From CAZWUW01 sp964636895 (lineage in GTDB: Bacteria; Bacillota; Thermincolia; Thermincolales; CAZWUW01), in assembly GCA_964636895.1 (NCBI GenBank), contig CAZWUW010000073.1:1-14204 (forward strand): a DNA stretch of 14,204 bases, in the 5' to 3' direction. Each line of letters opens with the position of its first letter. Position 1 is the stretch's first letter. The notes under the pieces were generated by a model. The model saw nothing but the letters and a program-made list of their open reading frames with translations, did no database searches and was not told the DNA's origin. Made by a program: the position numbers and the translations under genes. Of this stretch, positions 6,524 to 13,288 are shown piece by piece.

Positions 6524-6562
6524 GGGGTAAAATGCACAGAAGACCCGTCAGGGTCTTCTGTG
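6524..6562 (-). terminator. Rho-independent terminator after the first SleB paralog
   Basis: CACAGAAGACCC and GGGTCTTCTGTG form a perfect 12-pair stem with a TGAC loop on the minus strand, followed by CATTTTAC. It begins about 13 bases past the stop codon at 6576. The T run is short, but the stem is very strong. Confidence 0.88.
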
Positions 6563-6575
6563 GTAAACAGATTGG

Positions 6576-7364
6576 TTATTTGGCGAAAACGTGACTACCT
6601 ATACGTTTGATAATTGGTCTCGACCACACCCATTTATTGGTTGATTTGGCCGGATTCCAATAATAAATGGCTCCATTCGTGGGGTCCCATCCGTTCAGCG
6701 CGTCTTGGGCAGCCTTGTATGATGTGGCATTAGGCTTAAGATTAATTTGCCCGTCCGTAACCGCTGTAAAGGCACCGGGTTGATAAATTATACCCGCAAT
6801 GGACTTAGGGAAATCCGGATGTTTCATGCGGTTTATTATTACCGCGGCAATAGCCACCTGCCCCTCATAACTCTCCCCTCTGCCCTCACTAAATACTGCC
6901 CGGGCCAATAACTCCAAATCCCGGCTGGAAGAACTGCGGGAAACGGCAACAGGGGTTGACCGTGAATTGCGCGCGGGGATTTTCAACATCTGTCCCAGAT
7001 AAACAGTATTGCTCCGGATACCGTTATAGCGCTGCAACACATCCACCGATGTACCGAACCGCTTGGCAATTAAAAACAACGTATCGCCTTTTTGTACCCG
7101 GTACGAAGAACCATCGGCATTTCTGGAAACGCTGTTCCCGGAAGGAATAGTGAGCTTTTGCCCGCTATACACACCATCCCGCTTAAGACCATTGGCAGCC
7201 TTTAGATTCGCTACCGAAACCCCAAACCTTTTACCGATCAGATACATAGTATCCCCTGCCTTGACCGTATACTGCCAGCTCGCTTCCGCCGCCCCGGCGT
7301 AAGCAAACAACAGCAACAGCCCGGCAACCAGCACACTCGCCATGTGCCATCGAAACCTATTCAT
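6576..7364 (-). CDS. Secreted LysM-LysM-SleB cell-wall hydrolase (first paralog), c-di-AMP riboswitch-controlled
   Basis: This 262-residue protein is the most compact of the three paralogs. It has a signal peptide (about 1-28, core VLVAGLLLLF), LysM 1 (31-74, YTVKAGDTMYLIGKRFG), LysM 2 (88-130, YRVQKGDTLFLIAKRFG), a short Ser/Arg linker and a C-terminal SleB domain (149-262) with the probable catalytic E160 in FSEGRGE. The architecture matches SleB/YkvT-like peptidoglycan hydrolases; SleB family members act as lytic transglycosylases on spore cortex. The ATG at 7364 is six bases after GAGGAGG, so the start is secure. A c-di-AMP riboswitch precedes it and a strong hairpin terminator follows, so it can be a single-gene transcript. 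Low-complexity repeats are absent, suggesting that it is closest to the ancestral form, which is inference. Confidence 0.94.
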   Translation of the reverse strand: MNRFRWHMASVLVAGLLLLFAYAGAAEASWQYTVKAGDTMYLIGKRFGVSVANLKAANGLKRDGVYSGQKLTIPSGNSVSRNADGSSYRVQKGDTLFLIAKRFGTSVDVLQRYNGIRSNTVYLGQMLKIPARNSRSTPVAVSRSSSSRDLELLARAVFSEGRGESYEGQVAIAAVIINRMKHPDFPKSIAGIIYQPGAFTAVTDGQINLKPNATSYKAAQDALNGWDPTNGAIYYWNPAKSTNKWVWSRPIIKRIGSHVFAK

Positions 7365-7383
7365 TTTTTTCCTCCTCTCAATG

Positions 7384-7508
7384 AGCCTCCGAAGTTAGCT
7401 GACGGGTTCGGGTCGAAAGGCAACCCTACATTCTCAAAACAACTGAGCATGATTCACCCCTGAACCTGACGGTTCGCTCTGGTTCCTCCGTACCTTGCGG
7501 ATTCGGCT
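7384..7508 (-). promoter_or_regulatory. c-di-AMP riboswitch (ydaO/yuaA leader) of the first SleB paralog
   Basis: The same conserved blocks occur in order on the minus strand: GGAGGAACCA (7489-7480), GGGGTGAATC (7460-7451) and AACCCGTCAGCTAACT (7408-7393). AGCC (7508-7505) and GGCT (7387-7384) can close P1. It ends about seven bases before the GAGGAGG ribosome binding site. Variable loops differ from the second copy, so this is not a very recent duplicate. The 7365-7706 gene-free stretch holds this element plus the promoters, inverted repeat and terminator listed separately. Confidence 0.95.
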
Positions 7509-7527
7509 TTTTGTATGGGACAACCTA

Positions 7528-7557
7528 ATTATACACAATTTGCCTACCTGTTGGCAG
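7528..7557 (-). promoter_or_regulatory. Candidate sigma-A promoter of the riboswitch and first SleB paralog
   Basis: A perfect TATAAT lies at 7533-7528 on the minus strand, about 20 bases before the riboswitch start. With an 18-base spacer the -35 reads CTGCCA (7557-7552), matching TTGACA at four of six positions. Confidence 0.6.
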
Positions 7558-7571
7558 ACTGTAATGCCAAC
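7550..7571. promoter_or_regulatory. Inverted repeat overlapping the -35 region (possible operator)
   Basis: GTTGGCA and TGCCAAC are perfect 7-base arms separated by eight bases, covering the -35 hexamer of the candidate promoter. Placement over a promoter element fits a repressor or activator site. The cognate protein is unknown. Confidence 0.45.
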
Positions 7572-7617
7572 CAATTGAGGGATAAATAACCATTACCTGT
7601 TATATGCCGAAAAAGCT

Positions 7618-7647
7618 TTAATAATTGGCCAAAAATATAGCTGTCAA
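7618..7647 (-). promoter_or_regulatory. Possible second, upstream promoter
   Basis: TTGACA (7647-7642), an 18-base spacer and TATTAA (7623-7618) occur on the minus strand in an A/T-rich stretch between the NrdG terminator and the riboswitch. The -35 is perfect but the -10 is weak, and A/T-rich DNA readily produces such matches. Confidence 0.3.
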
Positions 7648-7679
7648 AAAATTGAAACTTTTATTATTTTCATAAACTC

Positions 7680-7703
7680 AAAAAAAAATACCCCAGCCGG
7701 GGT
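7680..7703 (-). terminator. Rho-independent terminator after nrdG
   Basis: On the minus strand ACCCC and GGGGT form a five-pair stem around GGCT, followed by A and nine T. The stem is short but G/C-only at its core, and the T run is the longest in the window. It lies just past the nrdG stop codon. Confidence 0.8.
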
Positions 7704-7706
7704 TTT

Positions 7707-8213
7707 CTAACACCAATCAACCAGTATAATTTCACCTTTTTGCAATGATGCCGCCACATCTATGACCCGTTGATTCCGGGAACCCCGGAATGGCAGGTGC
7801 AAATCCTTCTGCTCGGCAATAAACGGCCCATCCACAACAACATCGGAAACCGCTATCAGTTCCGGCACTGCCGGGTCAGCCCGCCCCATCTCCAGCAACT
7901 CTTCCCAGGTATAACCGGTGTAAGTAATAATATCACGCCCCAGCGCCCGGACAGCTTTCCCCAGGGCAGAAAAAGCCGCCGGCTGCATAAAAGGATCCCC
8001 ACCGGAAAAAGTCACACCTCGCACCAACCGCAGGCCGGCTAGTTCCCGCACAATCTCCTCCACAGTAGTTGCCTTTCCGCCTGCCGGATCCAAGGATTCC
8101 GGGTTATGACAACCTGGGCAGTCCCTGGGGCAGCCCTGAGCAAAAACCACTGACCTGATTCCCGGCCCATCCACCACACTTTCCCTGATTATCCCGGCAA
8201 TCCTAATTTCCAT
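7707..8213 (-). CDS. nrdG: Anaerobic ribonucleotide reductase-activating protein (radical SAM)
   Basis: This 168-residue protein activates NrdD by using S-adenosylmethionine and a 4Fe-4S cluster to form its glycyl radical. The radical-SAM cluster motif C-x3-C-x2-C is at C28, C32 and C35 (GCPRDCPGCHNPES), and the SAM-binding TFSGGDPF follows. The N-terminal DGPGIRSVVF is typical of the family, and the length is normal. The start is ATG at 8213, eight bases after GGGGGAGG; an upstream in-frame GTG at 8231 overlaps that ribosome binding site and is rejected. The gene lies 54 bases after the UbiD gene and ends at a terminator. Its partner nrdD is on the same strand about 5 kb upstream, separated by seven genes, an unusual spacing since the two are commonly adjacent. 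Confidence 0.96.
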   Translation of the reverse strand: MEIRIAGIIRESVVDGPGIRSVVFAQGCPRDCPGCHNPESLDPAGGKATTVEEIVRELAGLRLVRGVTFSGGDPFMQPAAFSALGKAVRALGRDIITYTGYTWEELLEMGRADPAVPELIAVSDVVVDGPFIAEQKDLHLPFRGSRNQRVIDVAASLQKGEIILVDWC

Positions 8214-8225
8214 TGACGTTACCTC

Positions 8226-8241
8226 CCCCACAGGACTGGGG
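8226..8241 (-). promoter_or_regulatory. Hairpin next to the nrdG ribosome binding site (speculative)
   Basis: On the minus strand CCCCA and TGGGG can pair around a six-base loop, with the GGGG arm directly joining the GGAGG ribosome binding site of nrdG. A competing hairpin, GGGC-AGCA-GCCC (8250-8239), shares the C-rich arm. Such alternatives could tune nrdG translation, but both stems are short. Confidence 0.25.
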
Positions 8242-8267
8242 CTGCTGCCCTTCCCTGAGCTACTCCC

Positions 8268-10031
8268 TTAGCGGCCCGGGAACAACTCACCCCATCGCTT
8301 CGTTACCCGCTGTACAATATCTTCCCGGGGTGCCAACTCATCAGGGTACTGCGGCTTCATCCGAGCATCAATGACAATTGGTCCCCGGTACTGGATCTTA
8401 TTATGCCGCACCTCTGCGTCCGCGTAAATATCATGCGCCGGATCAAACCTGGTAAACACTGTCCACAGAAATGTGGTCTGGTCATATATTTTTTCAGCAT
8501 CATCCACCAGCATCACCAGCGGCCAGGCAGCCAGCTCCGCCTGAGCCCCAGCCACAATTTCCCCGGCTAGGCCCGGTGCCTGTTCAAAAGAAGCCCCGGA
8601 AACCACCAAACAGCCGCCGCAATATGGTTTTATCAGCCTAATGCCGGGCAGCGGGCCGCTGTTATATTCCCGCGGCAAGTCCCGCACCGGTTCGCCCAGC
8701 CCGGTCATAATAGCCTTACTGCCCCGGTTAAACTGCCGCCCGGTATAATCCAGGGTATCCATAGATGTATCATTAATAATCAATAAATCTCGGGCCGGGT
8801 TAAACCGCCGCAGGATATTTTCCAGCAGCACCGGAAAATCTGATAAATCACAAGACACATCAGTTACCATTAAAAACTTGGTCAGAGTCAGTTGACCCTC
8901 CCCCATGATGCGAAAAGCATGGGCCATCGCTTCACGGTAATAACTCTCTCGCACCACTGCTGCCGCCAGAGAATGAAAACCTGTTTCCCCGTATGTCCAC
9001 AAAGCCTTTACCCCTTGCATCACTACCGGGAAAAGGGGTGACATCAGCCGCTGCAAATACTCACCGATAAAATAATCTTCCTGCCGCGGTTTCCCCACTA
9101 CCGTGGCCGGATAAACAGCATCTTTACGCCGGTATATCCGCTGCACATCAAATACCGGAAAATCATGCGTCCAGGAATAATACCCATAATGGTCACCAAA
9201 GGGTCCTTCCGGCCGGCGGATATGGGGCGGTACCTCGCCGCAAATTGCAAATTCGGCCTCGGCTATAAGAGCGTGCGCATAATCAGCCACATCCACCAGA
9301 TTTAATTTATCGCCAATCATAAATGATGCAAAAAGCAACTCCGGCAGCATTTCCGGCAGCGGAGCAATGGCCGTAATCACCAGCGCCGGCGGACCACCCA
9401 GAAACACCGTCACCGGGAGCGGGCGGCCGCACTGTTCCGCGTCATGATAGTGAAAACCGCCGCCTTTATGGATCTGCCAATGCATACCGGTCTGTTTTTC
9501 GTCAAAAATCTGCATCCGATACATGCCCAGATTATGCTCCCGGGTTTCCGGGTGCTCGGTATACACCAGCGGCAGGGTAATAAAAGGCCCACCGTCCTCC
9601 TGCCAGCCGGTCAGCGCCGGCAGTTCATGCATGTTAACCGCCGTTTCACAGTGTTCCAAAATCGGTGCCTTGGCATTTCCCACCCGGCGCACACCGGTCC
9701 GAGCAATGTCCAAGAGCCATTTACGCTCCCGCCATAATGCCGCCGGCTTAGGCGGCAGCAGTTTGTCCATAGCGCCGAGAGCTTTTTTTATTAATTCCTC
9801 CGGCCGGGGACCCATTGCCAGCTCCACCCGCCGCTCAGTGCCGAACATGTTGGTCAGCACCGGAAAACTACTGCCCTTTACATTAGTAAACAGCAGCGCC
9901 GGCCCGCCCTCGTCAATAACCCGGCGGTGTATTTCCGGGATTTCCAGATTTGGGTCAACCTCAGCAGTAACCCGGACAATCTCCTTTTCCTGTTCCAATA
10001 GCGCCATAAAGCTTCGCAAATTCTTATGCAT
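8268..10031 (-). CDS. UbiD-family prenyl-FMN-dependent decarboxylase (possible menaquinone-pathway type)
   Basis: This 587-residue protein has the UbiD fold signatures: NLGMYRMQIFDEKQTGMHW (asparagine, arginine and histidine used for prenyl-FMN and metal binding) and EGPFGDHYGYY, containing the conserved acidic residues. UbiD enzymes are reversible aromatic or unsaturated-acid decarboxylases that need prenyl-FMN made by UbiX. At 587 residues it is longer than E. coli UbiD (497) and nearer to the roughly 600-residue relatives proposed to act in the futalosine route to menaquinone. No other menaquinone gene and no UbiX is in the window, so the substrate remains open. The ATG at 10031 follows GAGGTG closely. 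The gene is 15 bases after a small gene that resembles LpdD, a partner of UbiD-type decarboxylases. Confidence 0.92.
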   Translation of the reverse strand: MHKNLRSFMALLEQEKEIVRVTAEVDPNLEIPEIHRRVIDEGGPALLFTNVKGSSFPVLTNMFGTERRVELAMGPRPEELIKKALGAMDKLLPPKPAALWRERKWLLDIARTGVRRVGNAKAPILEHCETAVNMHELPALTGWQEDGGPFITLPLVYTEHPETREHNLGMYRMQIFDEKQTGMHWQIHKGGGFHYHDAEQCGRPLPVTVFLGGPPALVITAIAPLPEMLPELLFASFMIGDKLNLVDVADYAHALIAEAEFAICGEVPPHIRRPEGPFGDHYGYYSWTHDFPVFDVQRIYRRKDAVYPATVVGKPRQEDYFIGEYLQRLMSPLFPVVMQGVKALWTYGETGFHSLAAAVVRESYYREAMAHAFRIMGEGQLTLTKFLMVTDVSCDLSDFPVLLENILRRFNPARDLLIINDTSMDTLDYTGRQFNRGSKAIMTGLGEPVRDLPREYNSGPLPGIRLIKPYCGGCLVVSGASFEQAPGLAGEIVAGAQAELAAWPLVMLVDDAEKIYDQTTFLWTVFTRFDPAHDIYADAEVRHNKIQYRGPIVIDARMKPQYPDELAPREDIVQRVTKRWGELFPGR

Positions 10032-10046
10032 TCTGCACCTCTGTAA

Positions 10047-10436
10047 TTATTTTTGTTGAGCCAAATAGTTTTCCACCAATTGGCGGCCGACCTCCTCACA
10101 GTTTTGCATAAGACATGCCAACTCGTGCGGCAAGGCTGCCTCTATATGAATACCGCTTACCACCACGGTAACCTGTCCGATTCGCCGACAAATCATTTCC
10201 GCCACCGGTTGAGCCGCCACAGTATCCTTATGACCGGGTGCAGGCAGAATATACGTGTCACAGCCTGTGCCCTCGCCGGTAAGGCTCGGGCGAGGCACAC
10301 ACATAACCACACCGCCCACATGAGGGAGTTCACCGCCGGTAAGCAACGCGGAAATCCCCTGACCGGTGACCGTAGCGGACAGCTCCACCCGGCAGCGGCC
10401 CTCTCCGCATGTTACGGTGATATTATAGCCACTCAT
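10047..10436 (-). CDS. Small conserved protein, probable LpdD-like partner of the UbiD decarboxylase
   Basis: This 129-residue soluble protein has no signal peptide or membrane segment. Its pattern is an N-terminal strand-rich part (YNITVTCGEGRCRVELSATV), a glycine-rich middle (ELPHVGGVVMCVPRPS, then APGHKDTVAAQPVAEMICRR) and a C-terminal part with VVVSGIHIEAA and a helix. From memory of the family this resembles the LpdD-like/PAC-type small proteins encoded beside UbiD decarboxylases, such as gallate decarboxylase LpdC with LpdD. The family assignment is recognition without an alignment. The 15-base gap to the UbiD gene supports a joint role, perhaps cofactor delivery or assembly. The ATG at 10436 follows GAGGGGG. 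It lies 13 bases after the lipoprotein gene. Confidence 0.75.
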   Translation of the reverse strand: MSGYNITVTCGEGRCRVELSATVTGQGISALLTGGELPHVGGVVMCVPRPSLTGEGTGCDTYILPAPGHKDTVAAQPVAEMICRRIGQVTVVVSGIHIEAALPHELACLMQNCEEVGRQLVENYLAQQK

Positions 10437-10449
10437 GGGCGTATCCCCC

Positions 10450-10950
10450 TCACTTCACACTGGCATTTTTTACTATCTCCGCAAAATCATTACGCAGCTC
10501 TTCATCAATCACTACAAATGACTCAAGATTCAGGATCAGCCAGCTTTGCGCAAATTTTTTCACCACTATGATCCCGGTGAAGGGTTGACCGGAAGACGCG
10601 TCAACCGGAGTTACCTTATACTCGTACCATCTTTCCGGACCAATGTCTTTACGGTTTAACAAGAATACATTCCAGCCCGACCCGGTGTATGGTTTAACCA
10701 GGTTGTCCCAAGCGGTTTCCTTACTGTCAAACCCAATTCTAACTGTAACCCGCACCTTTTCTTTGTTTTTCATAGACACCAGCTCAACATAATCATCCCC
10801 AGGCACCGGGCTGTTTTCCCATTGGTTCGAATAACTGACGCCAAAACCCATGCGATTTTCCAGCCTGTTTAATTCTTCAGTTTGTCCGCCTCCGCAGCCG
10901 GCAAGAAAAAAAACCCAAATTATCAATCCCGCAATTAAACATTTTTTCAT
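10450..10950 (-). CDS. Predicted lipoprotein of unknown function
   Basis: This 166-residue protein has a type II signal peptide: MKK, a hydrophobic core, and the lipobox LAGC with lipidated C19, so it should be anchored on the outer face of the membrane. The mature part (GFGVSYSNQWENSPVPGDDYVELV and onward) looks like a compact beta-rich domain, with a phrase pattern seen in PsbP/Mog1-like extracytoplasmic domains, but I cannot confirm that family. Its ATG overlaps the TGA of the upstream glycosyltransferase gene by four bases (ATGA), indicating translational coupling, so the two may act together at the membrane. No catalytic motif is recognised. Confidence 0.85.
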   Translation of the reverse strand: MKKCLIAGLIIWVFFLAGCGGGQTEELNRLENRMGFGVSYSNQWENSPVPGDDYVELVSMKNKEKVRVTVRIGFDSKETAWDNLVKPYTGSGWNVFLLNRKDIGPERWYEYKVTPVDASSGQPFTGIIVVKKFAQSWLILNLESFVVIDEELRNDFAEIVKNASVK

Positions 10951-12167
10951 CTCATTTTGCCCCGTAAGGCCCGCCCTCCTTCATACAAACCATAAGCGGC
11001 CAAAACAGCCAGCAACTGCACGGTCGGAAACCCGTACCGCGGCCCGGTAAGATAAACCATGTGCAGAAAAGTAAAATAGGCGCTGACCAAAAACATCATC
11101 AAAACCGATGATTTTCTGCGCAGCAGGCCGTGCAGCAACCCCCCTGCCCCGATTAACAGCAAGGCATTATGAAACAGCTGTACCGTTTTGGCCGGCAAGT
11201 ATTTAAGCTCCCGATAATAATAAGGCCCACCCCAGAAATCAACAAACTTACCGATGGTATACCACCGCACATAACCCCAAAAATCTGTCTGTAAACCTTT
11301 CGCCAGGCGCTTTTTGCCAAACTCCATCTGGGCCCGGTCAGACAATATACGGTCGCCCTCTACCCAGGGAAACCGCTCGGACTTGTTACGAACAATAATC
11401 TCGTTATTTATATAAGTGCCCCGCAAAAACGGGTTGCCACCGGCAACTGTAAAGGGAATGAACTCCTTAAAGTGTATGTAATTCCTGACCATCCAGGGTG
11501 AAAGCATCAGCACCAGTATTATCCCCATCATCCCAATGCTATAAACTGCCTGTTTCCACGAATAACCGCCCCAAAGCAGCAGGCAAACAAAAAACACCGC
11601 CGGCAGCAAGCCGCTGGTCGGACGAAAATAGGTGCTCAGGCCGACAGCCAACCCGGCCAGGATAAACCACCTGGTTTGGCCGGTTTCAGCTGCGAGCAAA
11701 AACCAGTACAGGGTAAGCAGCAAAGAAAAAGCAAACACAACCTCAGTCATCAAAAAAGACGGTGCGGTAAGGTTAGGCGGATAAACCGCCAGGATCAGGC
11801 CGGTCAATAGTCCTACCCGGTGCCCGCCTATGCGACCCCCAATCTTAATGGCCAACCAAAGGGCGGCCATACTAACCACTACCTGCATCAACCGGGCCGC
11901 CAACCAACTGGTAGAGCCGGCCAAAACAAAAACGAAACCCAGTAATACCGGATAGCCCGGCAACACAAAAACAGTCGGCCCAGGCCAACCGCCATAAGTA
12001 AGCATACCAGTCCGGAGCAGGATTTCGGCACTTTCCACATAGTTTTCATCGTCCGTACCCAGGAACATGCGCTCTCCTTCCGTAAAGAGCACAAACAAAC
12101 GCAACGCCAGGGCCAGCGTCATAATTAACATCAGTAGTGCATTTTCCCGCCAAAACCGTTTTTTCAT
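10947..12167 (-). CDS. GT-C type membrane glycosyltransferase (GT39/ArnT-like family)
   Basis: This 406-residue, very hydrophobic protein has about nine or ten membrane segments. The first segment (about 11-29) is followed by FLGTDDENYVESAEILL with D39, D40 and E41, the position and style of the acidic metal/sugar-phosphate motif in the first outer loop of GT-C enzymes. Such enzymes transfer sugars from polyprenyl-phosphate donors on the outer side of the membrane to proteins, lipids or wall polymers. Donor and acceptor cannot be inferred. The ATG at 12167 follows AGGAG with a seven-base gap. It lies 35 bases after the dCMP deaminase gene and overlaps the lipoprotein gene. The length is shorter than classical ArnT or PMT proteins (about 550-700 residues), consistent with small bacterial GT39/PMT_2 (or GT83) relatives lacking a large C-terminal domain. 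Confidence 0.85.
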   Translation of the reverse strand: MKKRFWRENALLMLIMTLALALRLFVLFTEGERMFLGTDDENYVESAEILLRTGMLTYGGWPGPTVFVLPGYPVLLGFVFVLAGSTSWLAARLMQVVVSMAALWLAIKIGGRIGGHRVGLLTGLILAVYPPNLTAPSFLMTEVVFAFSLLLTLYWFLLAAETGQTRWFILAGLAVGLSTYFRPTSGLLPAVFFVCLLLWGGYSWKQAVYSIGMMGIILVLMLSPWMVRNYIHFKEFIPFTVAGGNPFLRGTYINNEIIVRNKSERFPWVEGDRILSDRAQMEFGKKRLAKGLQTDFWGYVRWYTIGKFVDFWGGPYYYRELKYLPAKTVQLFHNALLLIGAGGLLHGLLRRKSSVLMMFLVSAYFTFLHMVYLTGPRYGFPTVQLLAVLAAYGLYEGGRALRGKMR

Positions 12168-12202
12168 AATTGACTCCTGTCAAGCCGCAGCATCAAAACA
12201 TA

Positions 12203-12655
12203 TTATAGCGTCTCTTTATATCTCACCAGGTCAAGTGCTGATTCATCGGCAATTTTAACTGCCAGCTCGTCGGGGTAATCCCCCCGGAAAATAACCTTGT
12301 CCACCCCGGCGCTGACCAGCAATTTTACACAAGTCACACAAGGCTGCACCGTAACGTAAACTGTCGTTCCCGCCAGACTGTCCCCGTTTAACGCGGCCTG
12401 GGCCACTACGTTGGCCTCGGCATGCACCGCCCAGCATAATTCGTGCCGTTCTCCGGAAGGTATTTTCATCTCTTCCCGGAAACAGCCCCTTTTTTCACAA
12501 TGGCTAACGCCCGCGGGCGCACCGTTATATCCGGTAGCAATAATATTTTTGTTTTTTATCGCCACTGCCCCCACCTGTCGTCTAAGGCAGGTGGAGCGAG
12601 AGGCCACCATTTGCGCAATATCCATAAAATACTTGTGCCACGAAGGCCTGGTCAT
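12203..12655 (-). CDS. dCMP deaminase (ComEB family)
   Basis: This 150-residue zinc enzyme converts dCMP to dUMP, feeding dTMP synthesis. The cytidine-deaminase signature is complete: H78-A-E80 (zinc ligand and proton-shuttle glutamate) and P105-C106-V-T-C109. The N-terminal region has CLRRQVGAVAIKNKNIIATGYNGAP, typical of deoxycytidylate deaminases, and additional C23, H52/C53, C58 and H71, which may form the second, structural zinc site known in some family members. The ATG at 12655 follows GAGGTG. The gene lies between NrdD/PPC genes and the glycosyltransferase gene. Its nucleotide role matches the ribonucleotide reductase genes nearby, although 125 bases separate it from the upstream gene. 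Bacterial homologues are often annotated comEB. Confidence 0.95.
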   Translation of the reverse strand: MTRPSWHKYFMDIAQMVASRSTCLRRQVGAVAIKNKNIIATGYNGAPAGVSHCEKRGCFREEMKIPSGERHELCWAVHAEANVVAQAALNGDSLAGTTVYVTVQPCVTCVKLLVSAGVDKVIFRGDYPDELAVKIADESALDLVRYKETL

Positions 12656-12780
12656 TATTCATCACCTCTAAAAAGTAATTACTGAACTTTCAGCAAACAC
12701 TTAACTATCTTTCGACACATTGTTTACATTTCCTGCCTTCATTCTCCCGGTTTATACAGGTGAAAATCATCCATACCTGC

Positions 12781-13221
12781 TCAACCCCGGAAGTTCAACA
12801 TCTTGAGTCCGAATGCCGCATCCACTTCCCTAAGCGCGTCAATACCGGTAATTTCAATAATCACTACTTCCGCCAACAGGTATATTTCACTCTTTTCCCT
12901 GATGCAGCCGGTCAGCGGCGTGTCGCCCCGGCCTACGGAACCATGCAGGTGGATAACAGGCTCTTGCGCATCCCAAAATAAAGTGCCGATACCCAGCACT
13001 TCCCTGCCGTCGTCGAACTGCCGCCAGACAGGTTCCGGCGGAATCGTGCATTCCCGGGGCCCGGTAACCATGGCCGCACTTTTCATAGCGCCGATGACCA
13101 GCACACTGGCCGCCCGGATATCTTCCTTTACCGCCAGCCCTTTGATGTCCTGCAGCAGGTCATCTCCATGCTCAACCCGAGCCACAAAAACCCTGCCCAG
13201 CCGGCCTTGTTGATATTTCAT
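12781..13221 (-). CDS. PPC domain (DUF296) protein
   Basis: This 146-residue protein consists almost wholly of a PPC/DUF296 domain. It carries the family pattern: an early RVEHGDDLLQDIKGLA segment, ASVLVIGAMKSAAM, and HLHGSVGRGD, whose histidines are probable metal ligands. Plant members fuse this domain to AT-hooks and bind DNA; stand-alone bacterial members form trimers and have no established function. There is no AT-hook here. The ATG at 13221 follows GAGGGTG. It lies 67 bases downstream of nrdD on the same strand with no terminator visible between them, so co-transcription is likely. A link to nucleotide metabolism would be guilt by association only. Confidence 0.88.
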   Translation of the reverse strand: MKYQQGRLGRVFVARVEHGDDLLQDIKGLAVKEDIRAASVLVIGAMKSAAMVTGPRECTIPPEPVWRQFDDGREVLGIGTLFWDAQEPVIHLHGSVGRGDTPLTGCIREKSEIYLLAEVVIIEITGIDALREVDAAFGLKMLNFRG

Positions 13222-13288
13222 AAGCTCATCACCCTCATATAAATATCTTTGGCAGGGAATAATTTTTCCTTTTACTGCTTACACCGCT

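Noticed and set aside
7529..7537. Perfect DnaA-box consensus TTATACACA
   Set aside because: It is a single copy overlapping a TATAAT promoter hexamer. One such match is expected by chance in a window this size, and no cluster, dnaA or dnaN gene is nearby.
8214..8231. Upstream GTG start for nrdG adding six residues
   Set aside because: That GTG overlaps the GGGGGAGG ribosome binding site serving the ATG at 8213, and the family N-terminus begins at the ATG.
8253..8267. tRNA-like GGGAGTAGCTCAGGG on the minus strand between the UbiD gene and nrdG
   Set aside because: It resembles a tRNA D-arm start, but no T-loop (GGTTCGAATCC type), anticodon stem or closing acceptor stem follows, and the sequence leads straight into the nrdG ribosome binding site.
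12682..12693. Short palindrome CTGAACTTTCAG upstream of the dCMP deaminase gene
   Set aside because: The arms are only five bases long, there is no promoter context, and such palindromes are common by chance.
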